Assembly (NCBI RefSeq): GCF_014197135.1
Contig: NZ_JACIFA010000001.1
Coordinates: forward strand, 558,001 to 622,000
Source: Sphingomonas zeae
GTDB taxonomy: Bacteria; Pseudomonadota; Alphaproteobacteria; Sphingomonadales; Sphingomonadaceae
Length of the DNA stretch: 64,000 bases
Direction: 5' to 3'
The first letter of the stretch is position 1. Every line of letters begins with the position of its first letter. Both the position numbers and the translations under genes were made by a program. Below, piece after piece: positions 1 through 8,220 of this stretch. The notes under the pieces were generated by a model. That model did no database searches and was not told the origin of the DNA. It worked only from the letters and a program-made list of their open reading frames with translations.

Positions 1-877
1 TGCCGAGGAACTGATCCGCCACGCCCAGTTCGCCGTCAAGCACGCCAAGGCGGCGGGGCGGACCGAAGTCTATCACCCCCAAGCCTTTACCATTGCCCGC
101 GCGCAATTCGCGATGGAGACCGCGCTGCGCCGCGCGATCGAGCAGGAAGAGCTGCATCTGGCCTATCAGCCCATCTGCGACCTGAGCTCGGGCCGCACGG
201 TCGCCTTCGAGGCGCTGGCGCGGTGGCGCGATGCCGAAGGACGCGAGCATTCGCCGGCCGATTTCATTCCGGTCGCCGAAGAGTCGGGGCTGATCGTGCC
301 GCTGGGCCGCTGGGCCGTCAATCAGGCGCTGGCCCAGCTGGCGACATGGGACCGAATGGCGGGCGGGCATTGCGATGTGCGCATGTCGGTCAATGTTTCG
401 GCGATCCAGTTACAGCGCGACGATATCCCCGCGCTCATCGAAGCGGCGCTGGCCAAGGTGGGCGTCGCGGGTGAGCGGCTGGTCCTCGAGCTGACCGAGA
501 GCGCGATCGTCGGGGATCCCGATCGGGTCAGCGCGATCATGAAGGCGCTGAAGACGCTGGGGACGACCATCGCGATGGATGATTTCGGCACCGGCTATTC
601 CAATCTCGCCTATCTGCAGAAACTGCCGATCGACATCTTGAAGATCGACCGCAGCTTCGTCCTGGGGATGCTGGCCGACCGCGACAAGATCGCGATCGTC
701 CGCGCGATCCTGGGGCTGGCGCAGGCGCTGGGGATGAAGACCACCGCCGAGGGAATCGAGACGGTCGAGCTGGGCCAGACACTCGCCGCGCTGGGATGCA
801 GCCATGGCCAGGGCTATTATTATGCCCGCCCGCTCGAACCGGCGGCGGCTTGGGCGATGATCGCCAATCAGGCCTGA
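1..877 (+). CDS. GGDEF-EAL protein, C-terminal part (c-di-GMP phosphodiesterase)
   Basis: The reading frame is open from the left edge, so the gene is truncated at its 5' end. The first ~40 codons read as the tail of a GGDEF domain (a helix with HAQFAVKHAKAAGR). They lead straight into a complete EAL domain. The EAL signature (FEALARW), the Asn of SVNVS, the Glu of LELTES, the DDFGTG loop, LKID and AEGIET are all present, so the phosphodiesterase is probably active and hydrolyses cyclic-di-GMP. Whether the GGDEF half is catalytic cannot be judged because its motif lies outside the window. The stop overlaps the 3' end of the convergent cca gene by about 10 bases. Confidence 0.9.
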   Translation, partial: AEELIRHAQFAVKHAKAAGRTEVYHPQAFTIARAQFAMETALRRAIEQEELHLAYQPICDLSSGRTVAFEALARWRDAEGREHSPADFIPVAEESGLIVPLGRWAVNQALAQLATWDRMAGGHCDVRMSVNVSAIQLQRDDIPALIEAALAKVGVAGERLVLELTESAIVGDPDRVSAIMKALKTLGTTIAMDDFGTGYSNLAYLQKLPIDILKIDRSFVLGMLADRDKIAIVRAILGLAQALGMKTTAEGIETVELGQTLAALGCSHGQGYYYARPLEPAAAWAMIANQA

Positions 878-2019
878 GACACCACCTCGTCGGCGATGTC
901 GCCGACCCGTTCGACATCCGGGAAATCCTCGGCAATCCACCGGGTTTCGATCATGCGGAGCAGCCGTGCCACCTCCGGCCCCTTGCCGATTCCGCGTTCG
1001 ACCAGCGCGCCGCCGGTCAGCGGCAATAGGGGCGGCGTCCAGTCGCGAATCGCCTCGATCGATTCGCCCGCCAGCAACAGCCGGTCGATCGCGCTCGTCA
1101 CGCCCACGCGATAGGCGAGCGCGCGAGGTCCTTCGTCGCCCGGCCCGGCGGTCGCGGCGATCAGGCGCTTGCGATCCGTATTGGACAGTTTCAGCCGCGC
1201 CCCGACATTCTCCGCCGCTTCCGCGGGCATCAATGCAGCGAGTCGGCGGATCGCGTCGGGGGCCATGCCCGCCGCCGCCTCGCTTTCGGCGAGCCGGGTC
1301 AGCCGCTCCACGCCGTCCGCGTCGATTTCGGGGATGACCGCGCGGAAGATGCCGTGCTCGACCATCAGCGCGACCACCGAGACGGCGCGCGACGCGACCA
1401 ACAATTTCAGCAGCTCGGCGGCGATCCGCTCCCGTGACAGCGCCATCAGGTCATTGGCGCGCGCGGCACAAGCGGCCAACCCCGCCTCATCTACCGCATG
1501 GCCGAACCGCGCGTGGAAACGGAAGAAGCGCAGGATGCGTAAGTGATCCTCCGCGATCCGCTGCAACGGGTCGCCGATAAAGCGCACGCGCCCGGCTTTC
1601 AGGTCGTCCAACCCGCCGAAATAGTCGAACAATTCGCCGGTCGTCGGATCGGCGTAGAGCGCGTTCATCGTGAAGTCGCGCCGCGCTGCATCCTCGCGCC
1701 AGTCATCGGTAAAGGCGACGACGGCATGGCGACCGTCGGTCGACACGTCACGGCGAAGAGTCGTGACCTCGACCGGGCCGTCGGGCAGGACGGCGGTAAT
1801 CGTGCCATGCGCGATGCCGGTCGGCACTGGCTTGAACCCGCTGTCGCGCACCCGGCTAATCACGGTTTCAGGCGAAAGCGGCGTCGCCAGGTCGATATCG
1901 GCGACTGGCATGCCCAGCAGCATGTCGCGCACCGCGCCCCCGACAAAGCGCGCCTCCAGCCGCTCGGCCAGCGCGATGAGCTCGGCCCGGTTCGCCCAAG
2001 GCGCCGTCGCCGGCGTCAT
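868..2019 (-). CDS. cca: CCA tRNA nucleotidyltransferase (poly(A) polymerase family)
   Basis: This 383-residue enzyme adds or repairs the 3' CCA end of tRNAs. The class II nucleotidyltransferase signature is clear: GGAVRD at residues 27-32 and the metal-binding DID at 41-43. The family motif RRDFTMNAL follows at 113-121. The ATG at 2019 is chosen because it overlaps the stop of the upstream NUDIX gene as ATGA (2016-2019); the in-frame ATG at 2028 would lie inside that gene. It is the last gene of a three-gene minus-strand operon (DUF1285, NUDIX, cca). Confidence 0.93.
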   Translation of the reverse strand: MTPATAPWANRAELIALAERLEARFVGGAVRDMLLGMPVADIDLATPLSPETVISRVRDSGFKPVPTGIAHGTITAVLPDGPVEVTTLRRDVSTDGRHAVVAFTDDWREDAARRDFTMNALYADPTTGELFDYFGGLDDLKAGRVRFIGDPLQRIAEDHLRILRFFRFHARFGHAVDEAGLAACAARANDLMALSRERIAAELLKLLVASRAVSVVALMVEHGIFRAVIPEIDADGVERLTRLAESEAAAGMAPDAIRRLAALMPAEAAENVGARLKLSNTDRKRLIAATAGPGDEGPRALAYRVGVTSAIDRLLLAGESIEAIRDWTPPLLPLTGGALVERGIGKGPEVARLLRMIETRWIAEDFPDVERVGDIADEVVSQA

Positions 2020-2609
2020 GCCGCCCATTGCAGCCGCCGCGACAGGTTGACGATCATCGCTGCGGTCGCGCCCCATATGCGCCGGTCGTTCCATAATATC
2101 TCGTAGAAATAGCGGGTCTGCCCGCGCCATGGGGCGCTGACCCGGCGGTGATGGGCAGGGTCGAGGAGAAAGGACAGCGGCACTTCGAACAGGTCGGCCA
2201 CTTCCGCCTCCGCAGGCGTCAGGGTCAGATCGGGGGGGATCACGCCGACGATCGGCGTCACCTCGAACCCGGTCACAGTGCGATAGCGGTCGGCGAGGCC
2301 GACGACCGTGACCTGGGTGGGGGGCAGACCGATCTCTTCTTCCGCCTCGCGCAGCGCGGTCGCGACCAGATCGACGTCGCCGGGGTCGGCGCGTCCGCCC
2401 GGAAAGGCGATCTGCCCGGCATGGTTGCGCAGCGTCTCGGTCCGCTGGGTCAGCAACACGCCGGGTTCGGTGCGGTCCGTCACCGGCACCAGCACGGCGG
2501 CGGCGGTCGGCGTCGCGGTGATCGCTTGCACCTCGACTCCGTCGCCGGTCAGCAAGTCGGTCGCCGGTATCCGGGCCATCGCCGCTGCCAGCCTTTCGGC
2601 CAGCGTCAT
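2016..2609 (-). CDS. NUDIX hydrolase, CoA pyrophosphatase (NudL-like)
   Basis: A 197-residue NUDIX protein. The segment LLTQRTETLRNHAGQIAFPG (about residues 52-70) matches the signature that marks the NudL/CoA pyrophosphatase branch, and it runs into a NUDIX box with ALREAEEEIGL (about 85-95). Members cleave CoA and CoA derivatives to 3',5'-ADP and 4'-phosphopantetheine; that substrate is inferred from the family. The start overlaps the upstream DUF1285 stop as ATGA at 2606-2609, and the stop overlaps the cca start in the same way, so the three genes are very likely translationally coupled. Confidence 0.88.
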   Translation of the reverse strand: MTLAERLAAAMARIPATDLLTGDGVEVQAITATPTAAAVLVPVTDRTEPGVLLTQRTETLRNHAGQIAFPGGRADPGDVDLVATALREAEEEIGLPPTQVTVVGLADRYRTVTGFEVTPIVGVIPPDLTLTPAEAEVADLFEVPLSFLLDPAHHRRVSAPWRGQTRYFYEILWNDRRIWGATAAMIVNLSRRLQWAA

Positions 2610-3178
2610 GCGGCGGGCGAGCTGGTCAGGGGAAAGAAGATGCCGTCGCTCCACACGCCCGGTGCTTCGCCTTCTCCGGCCAGCGCACGTTCGGCCAGTT
2701 CGTAATAGACCGGCCGCGCGATCAGCGCCTCCAGACCGTCGCGGACATGCAGATAGGGGCGGGGGCCGTCCTCGCCCTCCACGAAGCGCAGGCCGTGGTT
2801 CGGCCCCGCCGCGACGAGATCGCCGGTGTTGAGCTGGAACACCAGGCGACCGTTCGTCCCCTCGCCCTCGGCCTTCAGCGCGGTGGCGACGAAGGGCGCG
2901 TCCTCGACCGCGATGTCGAGCTTTTCGACCGGCGTGACTAGGACATGACGGCCATCGGGCTCGCGTCGCAGGATAGTGGAGAACAGCCGCACCATGGCGG
3001 GCCGGCTGATCGGGCTGTCCTGATGAAACCAGGTGCCGTCGCGCGCGATCCGCATCTCGCTGTCGCCGCAATGGCTGGGGTTCCATTGCGAAACGGGGGG
3101 CAGTTTCTGCGCCTCCATCGCCTGGACGATTTCGGCCAGACTCAGCGCGGACAGATCGGGGGGCGGTGCCATCGGCAT
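2606..3178 (-). CDS. DUF1285 family protein
   Basis: A 190-residue protein without a signal peptide or membrane segment. It matches the DUF1285 family by the central motif CGDSEMRIARDGTWFHQDSP (about residues 37-56), followed by ISRPAMVRLFSTILRRE. The biochemical role of the family is not established. It leads a tightly overlapping operon with the CoA pyrophosphatase and cca genes. An alternative ATG lies two codons downstream (MAPPP). The 50 bases between it and the GNAT gene upstream suggest it may have its own promoter, but I see no clear -35/-10 pair. Confidence 0.85.
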   Translation of the reverse strand: MPMAPPPDLSALSLAEIVQAMEAQKLPPVSQWNPSHCGDSEMRIARDGTWFHQDSPISRPAMVRLFSTILRREPDGRHVLVTPVEKLDIAVEDAPFVATALKAEGEGTNGRLVFQLNTGDLVAAGPNHGLRFVEGEDGPRPYLHVRDGLEALIARPVYYELAERALAGEGEAPGVWSDGIFFPLTSSPAA

Positions 3179-3228
3179 GATTTCCCCGAGTTAGGGATGC
3201 GGGGCGGACAGGTAAAGACCTGCCGGCG

Positions 3229-3738
3229 TCAGGCCCGCTCCAGATCGGGGCCGAGCATCCCGGCGAGCGCAGGCACCTCCGGCCCGCGCGCGAGCAGCCG
3301 ATGCCGCTCGACCGGACCGGGCAGCCGCCACTCGGCGGTACGCTCGGCGGTGAAGCCGAAGAAGCGGCCATAATATTCCGGGTCGCCGATCAGCATCATC
3401 GCGCGGTCCAGCCCTGACGCGGCAGCGGCGTCCAGCATGTGGTGAAGCAGTTCCCGCCCGATGCCGCTCTGTTGCCGGTCGGGATCGACCGCGACCGGGC
3501 CGACCATGACCATCGGATGCGCGTCGCCGCCGTCGTCGGTCAGCGCGACCGGCCAGCACTGGATCGACCCGATCAGCCGATCCTCCTCGACCGCGGCGAA
3601 GCACAGCGAGGCGATCGGCCGCACACTGCCGCGCACCTTATAGGCGGTGCGCGCCTGCCGTCCGGGCGGAAAGGCGCGGTCCAGCAGCGCCTCGACCGCA
3701 TCGGGGGCGACCGCGTCGAGCGGGACAAGGGCGGTCAT
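3229..3738 (-). CDS. GNAT family N-acetyltransferase
   Basis: A 169-residue cytoplasmic GNAT acetyltransferase. The acetyl-CoA binding motif A is visible at about residues 79-100 (VGPVAVDPDRQQSGIGREL), with the Q/R-x-x-G-x-G/A core as QQSGIG. The later PEYYGRFFGF segment is typical of the YhbS-like subgroup, in which the acceptor is usually unknown. The ATG at 3738 is selected; the frame is open upstream but the extension is low-complexity and runs into the divergent folB promoter region. It lies divergent to folB with about 110 bases between the two starts. Confidence 0.85.
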   Translation of the reverse strand: MTALVPLDAVAPDAVEALLDRAFPPGRQARTAYKVRGSVRPIASLCFAAVEEDRLIGSIQCWPVALTDDGGDAHPMVMVGPVAVDPDRQQSGIGRELLHHMLDAAAASGLDRAMMLIGDPEYYGRFFGFTAERTAEWRLPGPVERHRLLARGPEVPALAGMLGPDLERA

Positions 3739-3847
3739 CACGGTCAAAAGACGAAGTCCGGTGGCGGGGGAGGGGACGCGCGCCCTTAGCGCGACGGTGG
3801 GGGGATGCAAGCTTTCCTTCGGCGCGCGCTCTGCTACAGGCGCAGGG

Positions 3848-4216
3848 ATGGAAGACCGTCTCCAGCTCGAAGTCCACGACCTCGAAGTCCAGGTGCTGAC
3901 CGGCATCTATTCCGAGGAAACGCACCTGCCGCAGCCGCTGCGCATCTCGCTGACCGTCGATCTCGACTGTCCGGCGCGCTACACGCCCGACAGCCCGCTG
4001 ACCGAGTCCAAAAATTATCTCGACCTGAAACATGCCGCGACCCAGTTGCCCGAGGGCGTGCATTTCACGCTGATCGAGGGGGTTGCCGACCATATCTGCG
4101 ACACGCTGTTCCTTCAGGACGCGCGCGTGCGCCGAGTGCAGGTGAAGATCGTGAAGCTGGCCATTGCCGAAGAGGGCGAGGCGATCGGCATCACCCTGGT
4201 CCGCCACCGGCGCTGA
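3848..4216 (+). CDS. folB: Dihydroneopterin aldolase (FolB)
   Basis: A 122-residue member of the FolB/FolX T-fold family, at the usual family length. It should convert 7,8-dihydroneopterin to 6-hydroxymethyl-7,8-dihydropterin in folate synthesis. Recognisable parts are the N-terminal strand EVQVLTGIYSEE, the PLRISLTVDLD strand, the helix with LIEGVADHICDTLF, and the C-terminal strand VQVKIVKLAIAEEGEAIGI carrying the family Lys. The ATG at 3848 is preceded by a GCAGGG segment. A GTG-initiated small gene follows after six bases, suggesting co-transcription. Confidence 0.88.
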   Translation: MEDRLQLEVHDLEVQVLTGIYSEETHLPQPLRISLTVDLDCPARYTPDSPLTESKNYLDLKHAATQLPEGVHFTLIEGVADHICDTLFLQDARVRRVQVKIVKLAIAEEGEAIGITLVRHRR

Positions 4217-4221
4217 CGCCC

Positions 4222-4509
4222 GTGACGGCGCGGCGAGTCGATCTGGCCCCCGACGCCGATATCGCGGCCGTGGCGGCGACGTATCCGGGCGAGGATCTGG
4301 TCCTGGTAATCTGCCCCGGCCGTGATGGCGTCGCGCAGGCGATGGTGGAAGCGGTGATCGCCCCGCTCGCCATCGCGGCGGCACCGGACGCGCGCATCAA
4401 TGCCGTGATCCCGGCCGAGGGAGCCGAGCAGGAAGCGATCGCGGCGGCGGTCGCCTATCTCGCCGCCGCGCACGCCGTCACGGGTCAGTTGCTCTCGGTC
4501 GGCATCTGA
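4222..4509 (+). CDS. Small Rossmann-fold (truncated SDR-like) protein
   Basis: A 95-residue protein starting with GTG six bases after the folB stop. Its second half resembles the C-terminal part of short-chain dehydrogenases: VIAPLAIAAAPDARINAVIP, then AIAAAVAYLAAAHAVTGQLL. The first half lacks the glycine-rich NAD(P) motif and the YxxxK catalytic pair, so it is not a standard oxidoreductase. The tight linkage suggests a role near folate or pterin metabolism, but that is inference. The stop overlaps the convergent secreted-protein gene by about 25 bases. The start is less certain than the frame. Confidence 0.65.
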   Translation: MTARRVDLAPDADIAAVAATYPGEDLVLVICPGRDGVAQAMVEAVIAPLAIAAAPDARINAVIPAEGAEQEAIAAAVAYLAAAHAVTGQLLSVGI

Positions 4510-5378
4510 CGCTCGCGCCCGCACGGGCCGAGCTTTTGCAGCACGAAGCGATAATCCTCCCGCGCCGCCTGGGCGTTTTCCGGTGCCAGCGAGGCGGTGC
4601 TGCGATCGGGCAGCGACTCCGGCAGCGCACAGGCCAGCCGATACCAGAGCAGCGTGTCGCGCGCCGGGGGGGCGGCCGACTCGTCGACGATCTCGCTCAG
4701 CGCCACGGCATAGCGACGCTCTTCACCCGGCCGACGCAGCACGGATAGCGAGACAGGCCGGTTGTTCGCGGTCGTCAGGAAAATCTGGGTCTCACCTTCG
4801 CCGGGCAAGCTGCCGGGCACGTAAAAGGCGTTGCCGACCCCGGTGATGACCGGCGGCGCGTTGGCGGACAGCGCATCGCGCGCGATGGTGCGGCTGCGCT
4901 GTTCGGTGTCGGGCATCCACGGCAATTGCGCATCGGGGGCGACGAGTTGAAGCTGATCGGCGGCGTTCGGCACGCGGCGCGCGTAGATCAGCACGCGCAT
5001 CTTCTTCAGCTTGGGCGCACGGCCCCGCGCGTCGGTTGCGGCGTCGAACAGATAGCCGACCCGCGCGGGCAGGCCGCCCGCGCCGCGGATCAGCGTGCCG
5101 ACATCGGCCTCGATATAGAAGCGCTGATGGCCGGGGGCGACTCCGGCAGCTTCGGCGCCCTTGATCGCGGCGGCCGAGCGGATGGTCACATCGGCGATGA
5201 CCGGAGCCGACAGGACCATGTCGGCCAGGTCGGCATAGCCCGGCCCTGTTTGCGCTACCATCGAATCACCCGGCCGGGCCGATGGCGCTGTCGCGATCTG
5301 GGCGGGCAGGGGAGCGGCGAACAGGGGAATCGACAGCGTCAAAGCGCCAGCGCGAATGGCGTGGGACAGGGGATTCAT
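4485..5378 (-). CDS. Secreted hypothetical protein
   Basis: A 297-residue protein of unknown function. It opens with a signal peptide: a short basic start, a hydrophobic stretch ALTLSIPLFAAPLPAQI, and a likely cleavage near residue 26. The mature part has no membrane segment or catalytic motif I recognise. It contains segments such as ADMVLSAPVIADVTIRSAAA and AFYVPGSLPGEGETQIFLTT that suggest a beta-rich periplasmic fold. The C terminus carries two cysteines (CALPES, GPCGRE) that could pair. It is divergent from tonB with a roughly 215-base spacer. Confidence 0.75.
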   Translation of the reverse strand: MNPLSHAIRAGALTLSIPLFAAPLPAQIATAPSARPGDSMVAQTGPGYADLADMVLSAPVIADVTIRSAAAIKGAEAAGVAPGHQRFYIEADVGTLIRGAGGLPARVGYLFDAATDARGRAPKLKKMRVLIYARRVPNAADQLQLVAPDAQLPWMPDTEQRSRTIARDALSANAPPVITGVGNAFYVPGSLPGEGETQIFLTTANNRPVSLSVLRRPGEERRYAVALSEIVDESAAPPARDTLLWYRLACALPESLPDRSTASLAPENAQAAREDYRFVLQKLGPCGRERQMPTESN

Positions 5379-5593
5379 AGCTTCGCGCTACTCCTTTGAA
5401 GGTTAACGGTACAGAAATAATTTCGTCACGCGCAGGTTGTACGTTTATTACGTCCGACAAACTGATTGCGCCGCGCCAGCCGCCACGATAGGGTTCAAGG
5501 CTCTGCCGCATGCCGAAAGAGCATGGCAGGAGTTTCCCACGTCCCCACGCTACGGCGAGGCGAAACTGGCAGACTGAGGAGTTTCGTTGCTGA

Positions 5594-6274
5594 ATGGCCT
5601 ATACTGACCAGAAGATGTCCGGGGGCAAGGTGGTCGCGATCGTTATCGTCGTGCTCATCCATGCTGCTCTGGGCTATGCCTTCGTCACGGGGCTGGCTTA
5701 CCAGTACGTGAAGAAGGCGACCGAAAAGCTCAACACGTTCGACGTGCAAGAGCCGCCGCCCCCACCCCCGCCGGAAGAACCGCCGCCCCCGCCGCCGCCG
5801 GAACAGCCCAATGTTCCGCCGCCGCCGACGACGGTCGTGACGCCGCCGCCGATCGTCAATGTGCCGACCCAGGCGCCGACGATCACGACGACGTCGATCA
5901 TTCCGGATCGGCAGCCGACCGCGCCGCCGGCCCCGCCTGCGCCGCCGGCTCCGCCTGCGCCGCCTGCGCCGGTGATCTCGAAGGCCGCTGGCCTGAAGGG
6001 TAATCCGGGTCAGTTCTTCGGCCCCGACGCTTATCCGCCCTCGGCCCAGCGCGAAGGCGCGGAAGGTCGCGTGGTCGCCAAGCTGACGGTCGGTACCGAC
6101 GGGCGTGTCACCGAGTGCGTCGTGACGACGAGCAGCAACAATCGTGCGCTCGACGATACGACGTGCCGCATCGCCAAGGCGCGCGTTCGCTTCTCTCCGG
6201 CGCTGGATAACGCCGGGAACCCGATCACGTCGTCTTACACGCTTCCGGTACGCTGGCAGCTGCCGCAGGAATAA
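5594..6274 (+). CDS. tonB: Energy transducer TonB
   Basis: A 226-residue TonB. An N-terminal membrane anchor (KVVAIVIVVLIHAALGYAFV, about residues 12-31, with the functional His in the helix) is followed by a long periplasmic linker rich in Pro-Glu and Pro-Ala repeats (about 53-130). The C-terminal TonB domain (about 140-226) includes the segment YPPSAQREGAEGRVVAKLTV and ends in LPVRWQLPQE. It transfers proton-motive force from ExbB/ExbD to outer-membrane receptors such as the one at 18.3-21.4 kb. It is the first gene of the cluster with exbB and two exbD genes. Confidence 0.96.
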   Translation: MAYTDQKMSGGKVVAIVIVVLIHAALGYAFVTGLAYQYVKKATEKLNTFDVQEPPPPPPPEEPPPPPPPEQPNVPPPPTTVVTPPPIVNVPTQAPTITTTSIIPDRQPTAPPAPPAPPAPPAPPAPVISKAAGLKGNPGQFFGPDAYPPSAQREGAEGRVVAKLTVGTDGRVTECVVTTSSNNRALDDTTCRIAKARVRFSPALDNAGNPITSSYTLPVRWQLPQE

Positions 6275-6329
6275 CGGCTTTAGGCCGAACTCAAAAATTC
6301 AACGCTTTAGTCAGAGGACCTAACCAACC

Positions 6330-7124
6330 ATGCTCACCACCATCCTCGCCGCGGGCGGCGCCGCGGCCGGTGCCGAAAACCCCTACGGTCTCGGCCAGGC
6401 TCTCAAGGAAGGCGGCCTCATCTCGCAGTCGGTGTTCACCATCCTCTGCTTGATGTCGATCGTGTCGTTCTACATCCTGTTCTCGAAGCTGTTCGAGCAG
6501 CAGAAGATCATCAACCAGGCCAAGCGCGTTCGTCAGAGCTTCTGGTCGTCGAACTCGCTGCGCGAGGGCTCGGCCAAGCTCGAGAAGAACTCGGCCTACA
6601 AGCAGATCGTCGACGACGGTCTGGCCGCGCAGGACCAGCACGCCAAGCTGACCGATCCGGTCGAGGCGCATGACTGGCTGCATGGTTCGCTGGCGCGTTC
6701 GGAAGCCGCGATCAACTCGAAGCTGGGCGGCGGTCTCGCCTTCCTGGCGACCGTCGGTGCGACCGCGCCGTTCATTGGTCTGTTCGGTACGGTTATCGGC
6801 ATCTACCGCGCGCTCATCAAGATCGGTTCGTCGGGCCAGGCCTCGATCGACGCCGTCGCCGGTCCGGTCGGTGAAGCGCTCATCATGACCGCTCTGGGTC
6901 TCGTCGTCGCCGTTCCGGCGGTGCTCGCCTTCAACTGGCTGCAGCGTCGTAACAAGGGCATTGCGGAAGACCTGTCGTCGTTCTCGAACGACGTGCTGGG
7001 CTTCCTGGCCTCGAACGGTGCGGTTCGCCCGGTCATCGCCGGTGCGGCCAAGCCGGCCGCCGTCAAGGCTCCGGCTGGCACCACCACCGCCGGTCAGGCC
7101 GGTGGCGTTCAGACCCGCGCCTGA
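6330..7124 (+). CDS. exbB: ExbB (MotA/TolQ/ExbB proton channel)
   Basis: A 264-residue inner-membrane protein of the MotA/TolQ/ExbB family. The first helix is around residues 30-52 (SVFTILCLMSIVSFYILFSK). The conserved pair of helices runs from about 130 to 210 (GGGLAFLATVGATAPFIGLF, then GEALIMTALGLVVAVPAVLA). With ExbD it forms the proton channel that drives TonB. The Ala/Lys-rich C-terminal tail is not conserved. The ATG at 6330 is preceded by CAGAGGACC. It follows tonB after 55 bases. Confidence 0.95.
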   Translation: MLTTILAAGGAAAGAENPYGLGQALKEGGLISQSVFTILCLMSIVSFYILFSKLFEQQKIINQAKRVRQSFWSSNSLREGSAKLEKNSAYKQIVDDGLAAQDQHAKLTDPVEAHDWLHGSLARSEAAINSKLGGGLAFLATVGATAPFIGLFGTVIGIYRALIKIGSSGQASIDAVAGPVGEALIMTALGLVVAVPAVLAFNWLQRRNKGIAEDLSSFSNDVLGFLASNGAVRPVIAGAAKPAAVKAPAGTTTAGQAGGVQTRA

Positions 7125-7133
7125 GCTTAAGGG

Positions 7134-7167
7134 GGCGGGGCGGCCATCTTCGGACGGTCGCCCCGCC
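7134..7167 (+). other. Intercistronic hairpin with cUUCGg tetraloop (exbB-exbD)
   Basis: Between the exbB stop and the exbD start there is a strong stem. GGCGGGGCG (7134-7142) pairs with CGCCCCGCC (7159-7167). The inner part (7143-7148 with 7153-7158) pairs with one A-C mismatch and one G-U pair around a TTCG loop at 7149-7152. No T-run follows, so it is more likely an mRNA stability or partial attenuation element than a terminator. Confidence 0.6.
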
Positions 7168-7225
7168 ACCCCCCGCCGACCCATTTCAGGGCGGCGCAAG
7201 AATGCATGGATAGGATAGCTCTCTC

Positions 7226-7699
7226 ATGGCGATGAGCGTTGGCGGTGACTCCGCCGAGAAACCGATGTCGGAGATCAACACGACGCCCCTCGTGGACGTC
7301 ATGCTGGTGCTCCTCATCATCTTCCTGATCGCGGTTCCGGTCGTGATTCAGACCGTTCCGCTGAAGCTGCCGAACGTCCGCTTCGATCCGACCACGACGA
7401 AGCCGGAAAACGTGTCGCTCTCGGTCACCAGCGAGAATGGCCAGTGCAAGGTGTACTGGAACCTGACGCCGGTCAGCTCGGACGAACTGCGCACCCGCGC
7501 GGTGGAAAAGCTGAAGGCCGAGGTCGAGCGGCTCGGGCCGAACATCACGCCCGACTCGCTGCCCGAGGCGCATATCCGTGGCGACGTGAACACGCCGTAC
7601 CGGTGCATCGGCGGCACCATCTACACGATGCAGCAGGCCGGTTTCGCCCGGGTCGGCTTCATCTCCGAGCCGCCCCCCGGCGGCAACCCCCGCGCCTGA
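7226..7699 (+). CDS. exbD: ExbD biopolymer transport protein (first copy)
   Basis: A 157-residue ExbD/TolR family protein with one N-terminal membrane helix. The helix opens NTTPLVDVMLVLLIIFLIAV (about residues 18-37) and holds the conserved proton-carrying Asp (D24). The periplasmic part is longer than in the second copy and contains two Cys (CKVYWN, YRCIGG) that could form a disulfide. It begins about 100 bases after exbB, downstream of a GC-rich hairpin, and is followed 34 bases later by a second exbD. Confidence 0.94.
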   Translation: MAMSVGGDSAEKPMSEINTTPLVDVMLVLLIIFLIAVPVVIQTVPLKLPNVRFDPTTTKPENVSLSVTSENGQCKVYWNLTPVSSDELRTRAVEKLKAEVERLGPNITPDSLPEAHIRGDVNTPYRCIGGTIYTMQQAGFARVGFISEPPPGGNPRA

Positions 7700-7733
7700 T
7701 CGGCCGGGCGGACAGAATAGGAGTTAGCACGCC

Positions 7734-8159
7734 ATGGCAATGAGCGCCGGATCCGATGATGGCGAGCCTATGATGGACATGAACACGACGCCGTTGATCG
7801 ACGTCATGCTCGTGCTCCTCATCATGTTCATCATCACCATCCCGATCCAGACTCACGCGGTGAAGGTCGACCTGCCGGTCAACTCGAAGACCAACACGCC
7901 GGTCGTGAATACCGAAAAGAACAAGATCGGTATCGACGCGGCTGGCACGGTCACCTGGAACGGTGCCCCGGTCGACGAGGTGACGCTGCGCCAGTTCCTG
8001 GACCAGACCGCCGCGATGAACCCGGAACCCGAACTGCACTTCCAGCCGGCCCCCGACGCCAAGTACGCCAAGGTCGACGAGACCCTGGCCGTCATCAAGC
8101 GTTCGGCGGTGACGAAGCTCGGCTTCATCGGCAACGAGCAGTATCGCAACGACTTCTGA
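7734..8159 (+). CDS. exbD: ExbD biopolymer transport protein (second copy)
   Basis: A 141-residue ExbD. The membrane helix begins NTTPLIDVMLVLLIMFIITI (about residues 18-37) and keeps the conserved Asp. The periplasmic domain ends LAVIKRSAVTKLGFIGNEQY. It is preceded by a good ribosome site (TAGGAGTTAGCACGCC before ATG) and followed within 30 bases by a rho-independent terminator. Two ExbD proteins after one ExbB is a common layout in sphingomonads and xanthomonads; the two could form a mixed ExbD pair within one ExbB ring. Confidence 0.94.
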   Translation: MAMSAGSDDGEPMMDMNTTPLIDVMLVLLIMFIITIPIQTHAVKVDLPVNSKTNTPVVNTEKNKIGIDAAGTVTWNGAPVDEVTLRQFLDQTAAMNPEPELHFQPAPDAKYAKVDETLAVIKRSAVTKLGFIGNEQYRNDF

Positions 8160-8188
8160 TCCCTTTCGATCAGGTCGATGATGAATTG

Positions 8189-8220
8189 GGGCGGTCTCTT
8201 CGGAGACCGCCCTTTTTCGT
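8189..8220 (+). terminator. Rho-independent terminator of the tonB-exbB-exbD-exbD cluster
   Basis: A perfect 10-bp stem, GGGCGGTCTC (8189-8198) with GAGACCGCCC (8203-8212), is capped by a TTCG tetraloop and followed by TTTTTCGT. It lies 30 bases after the second exbD stop. Confidence 0.93.
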
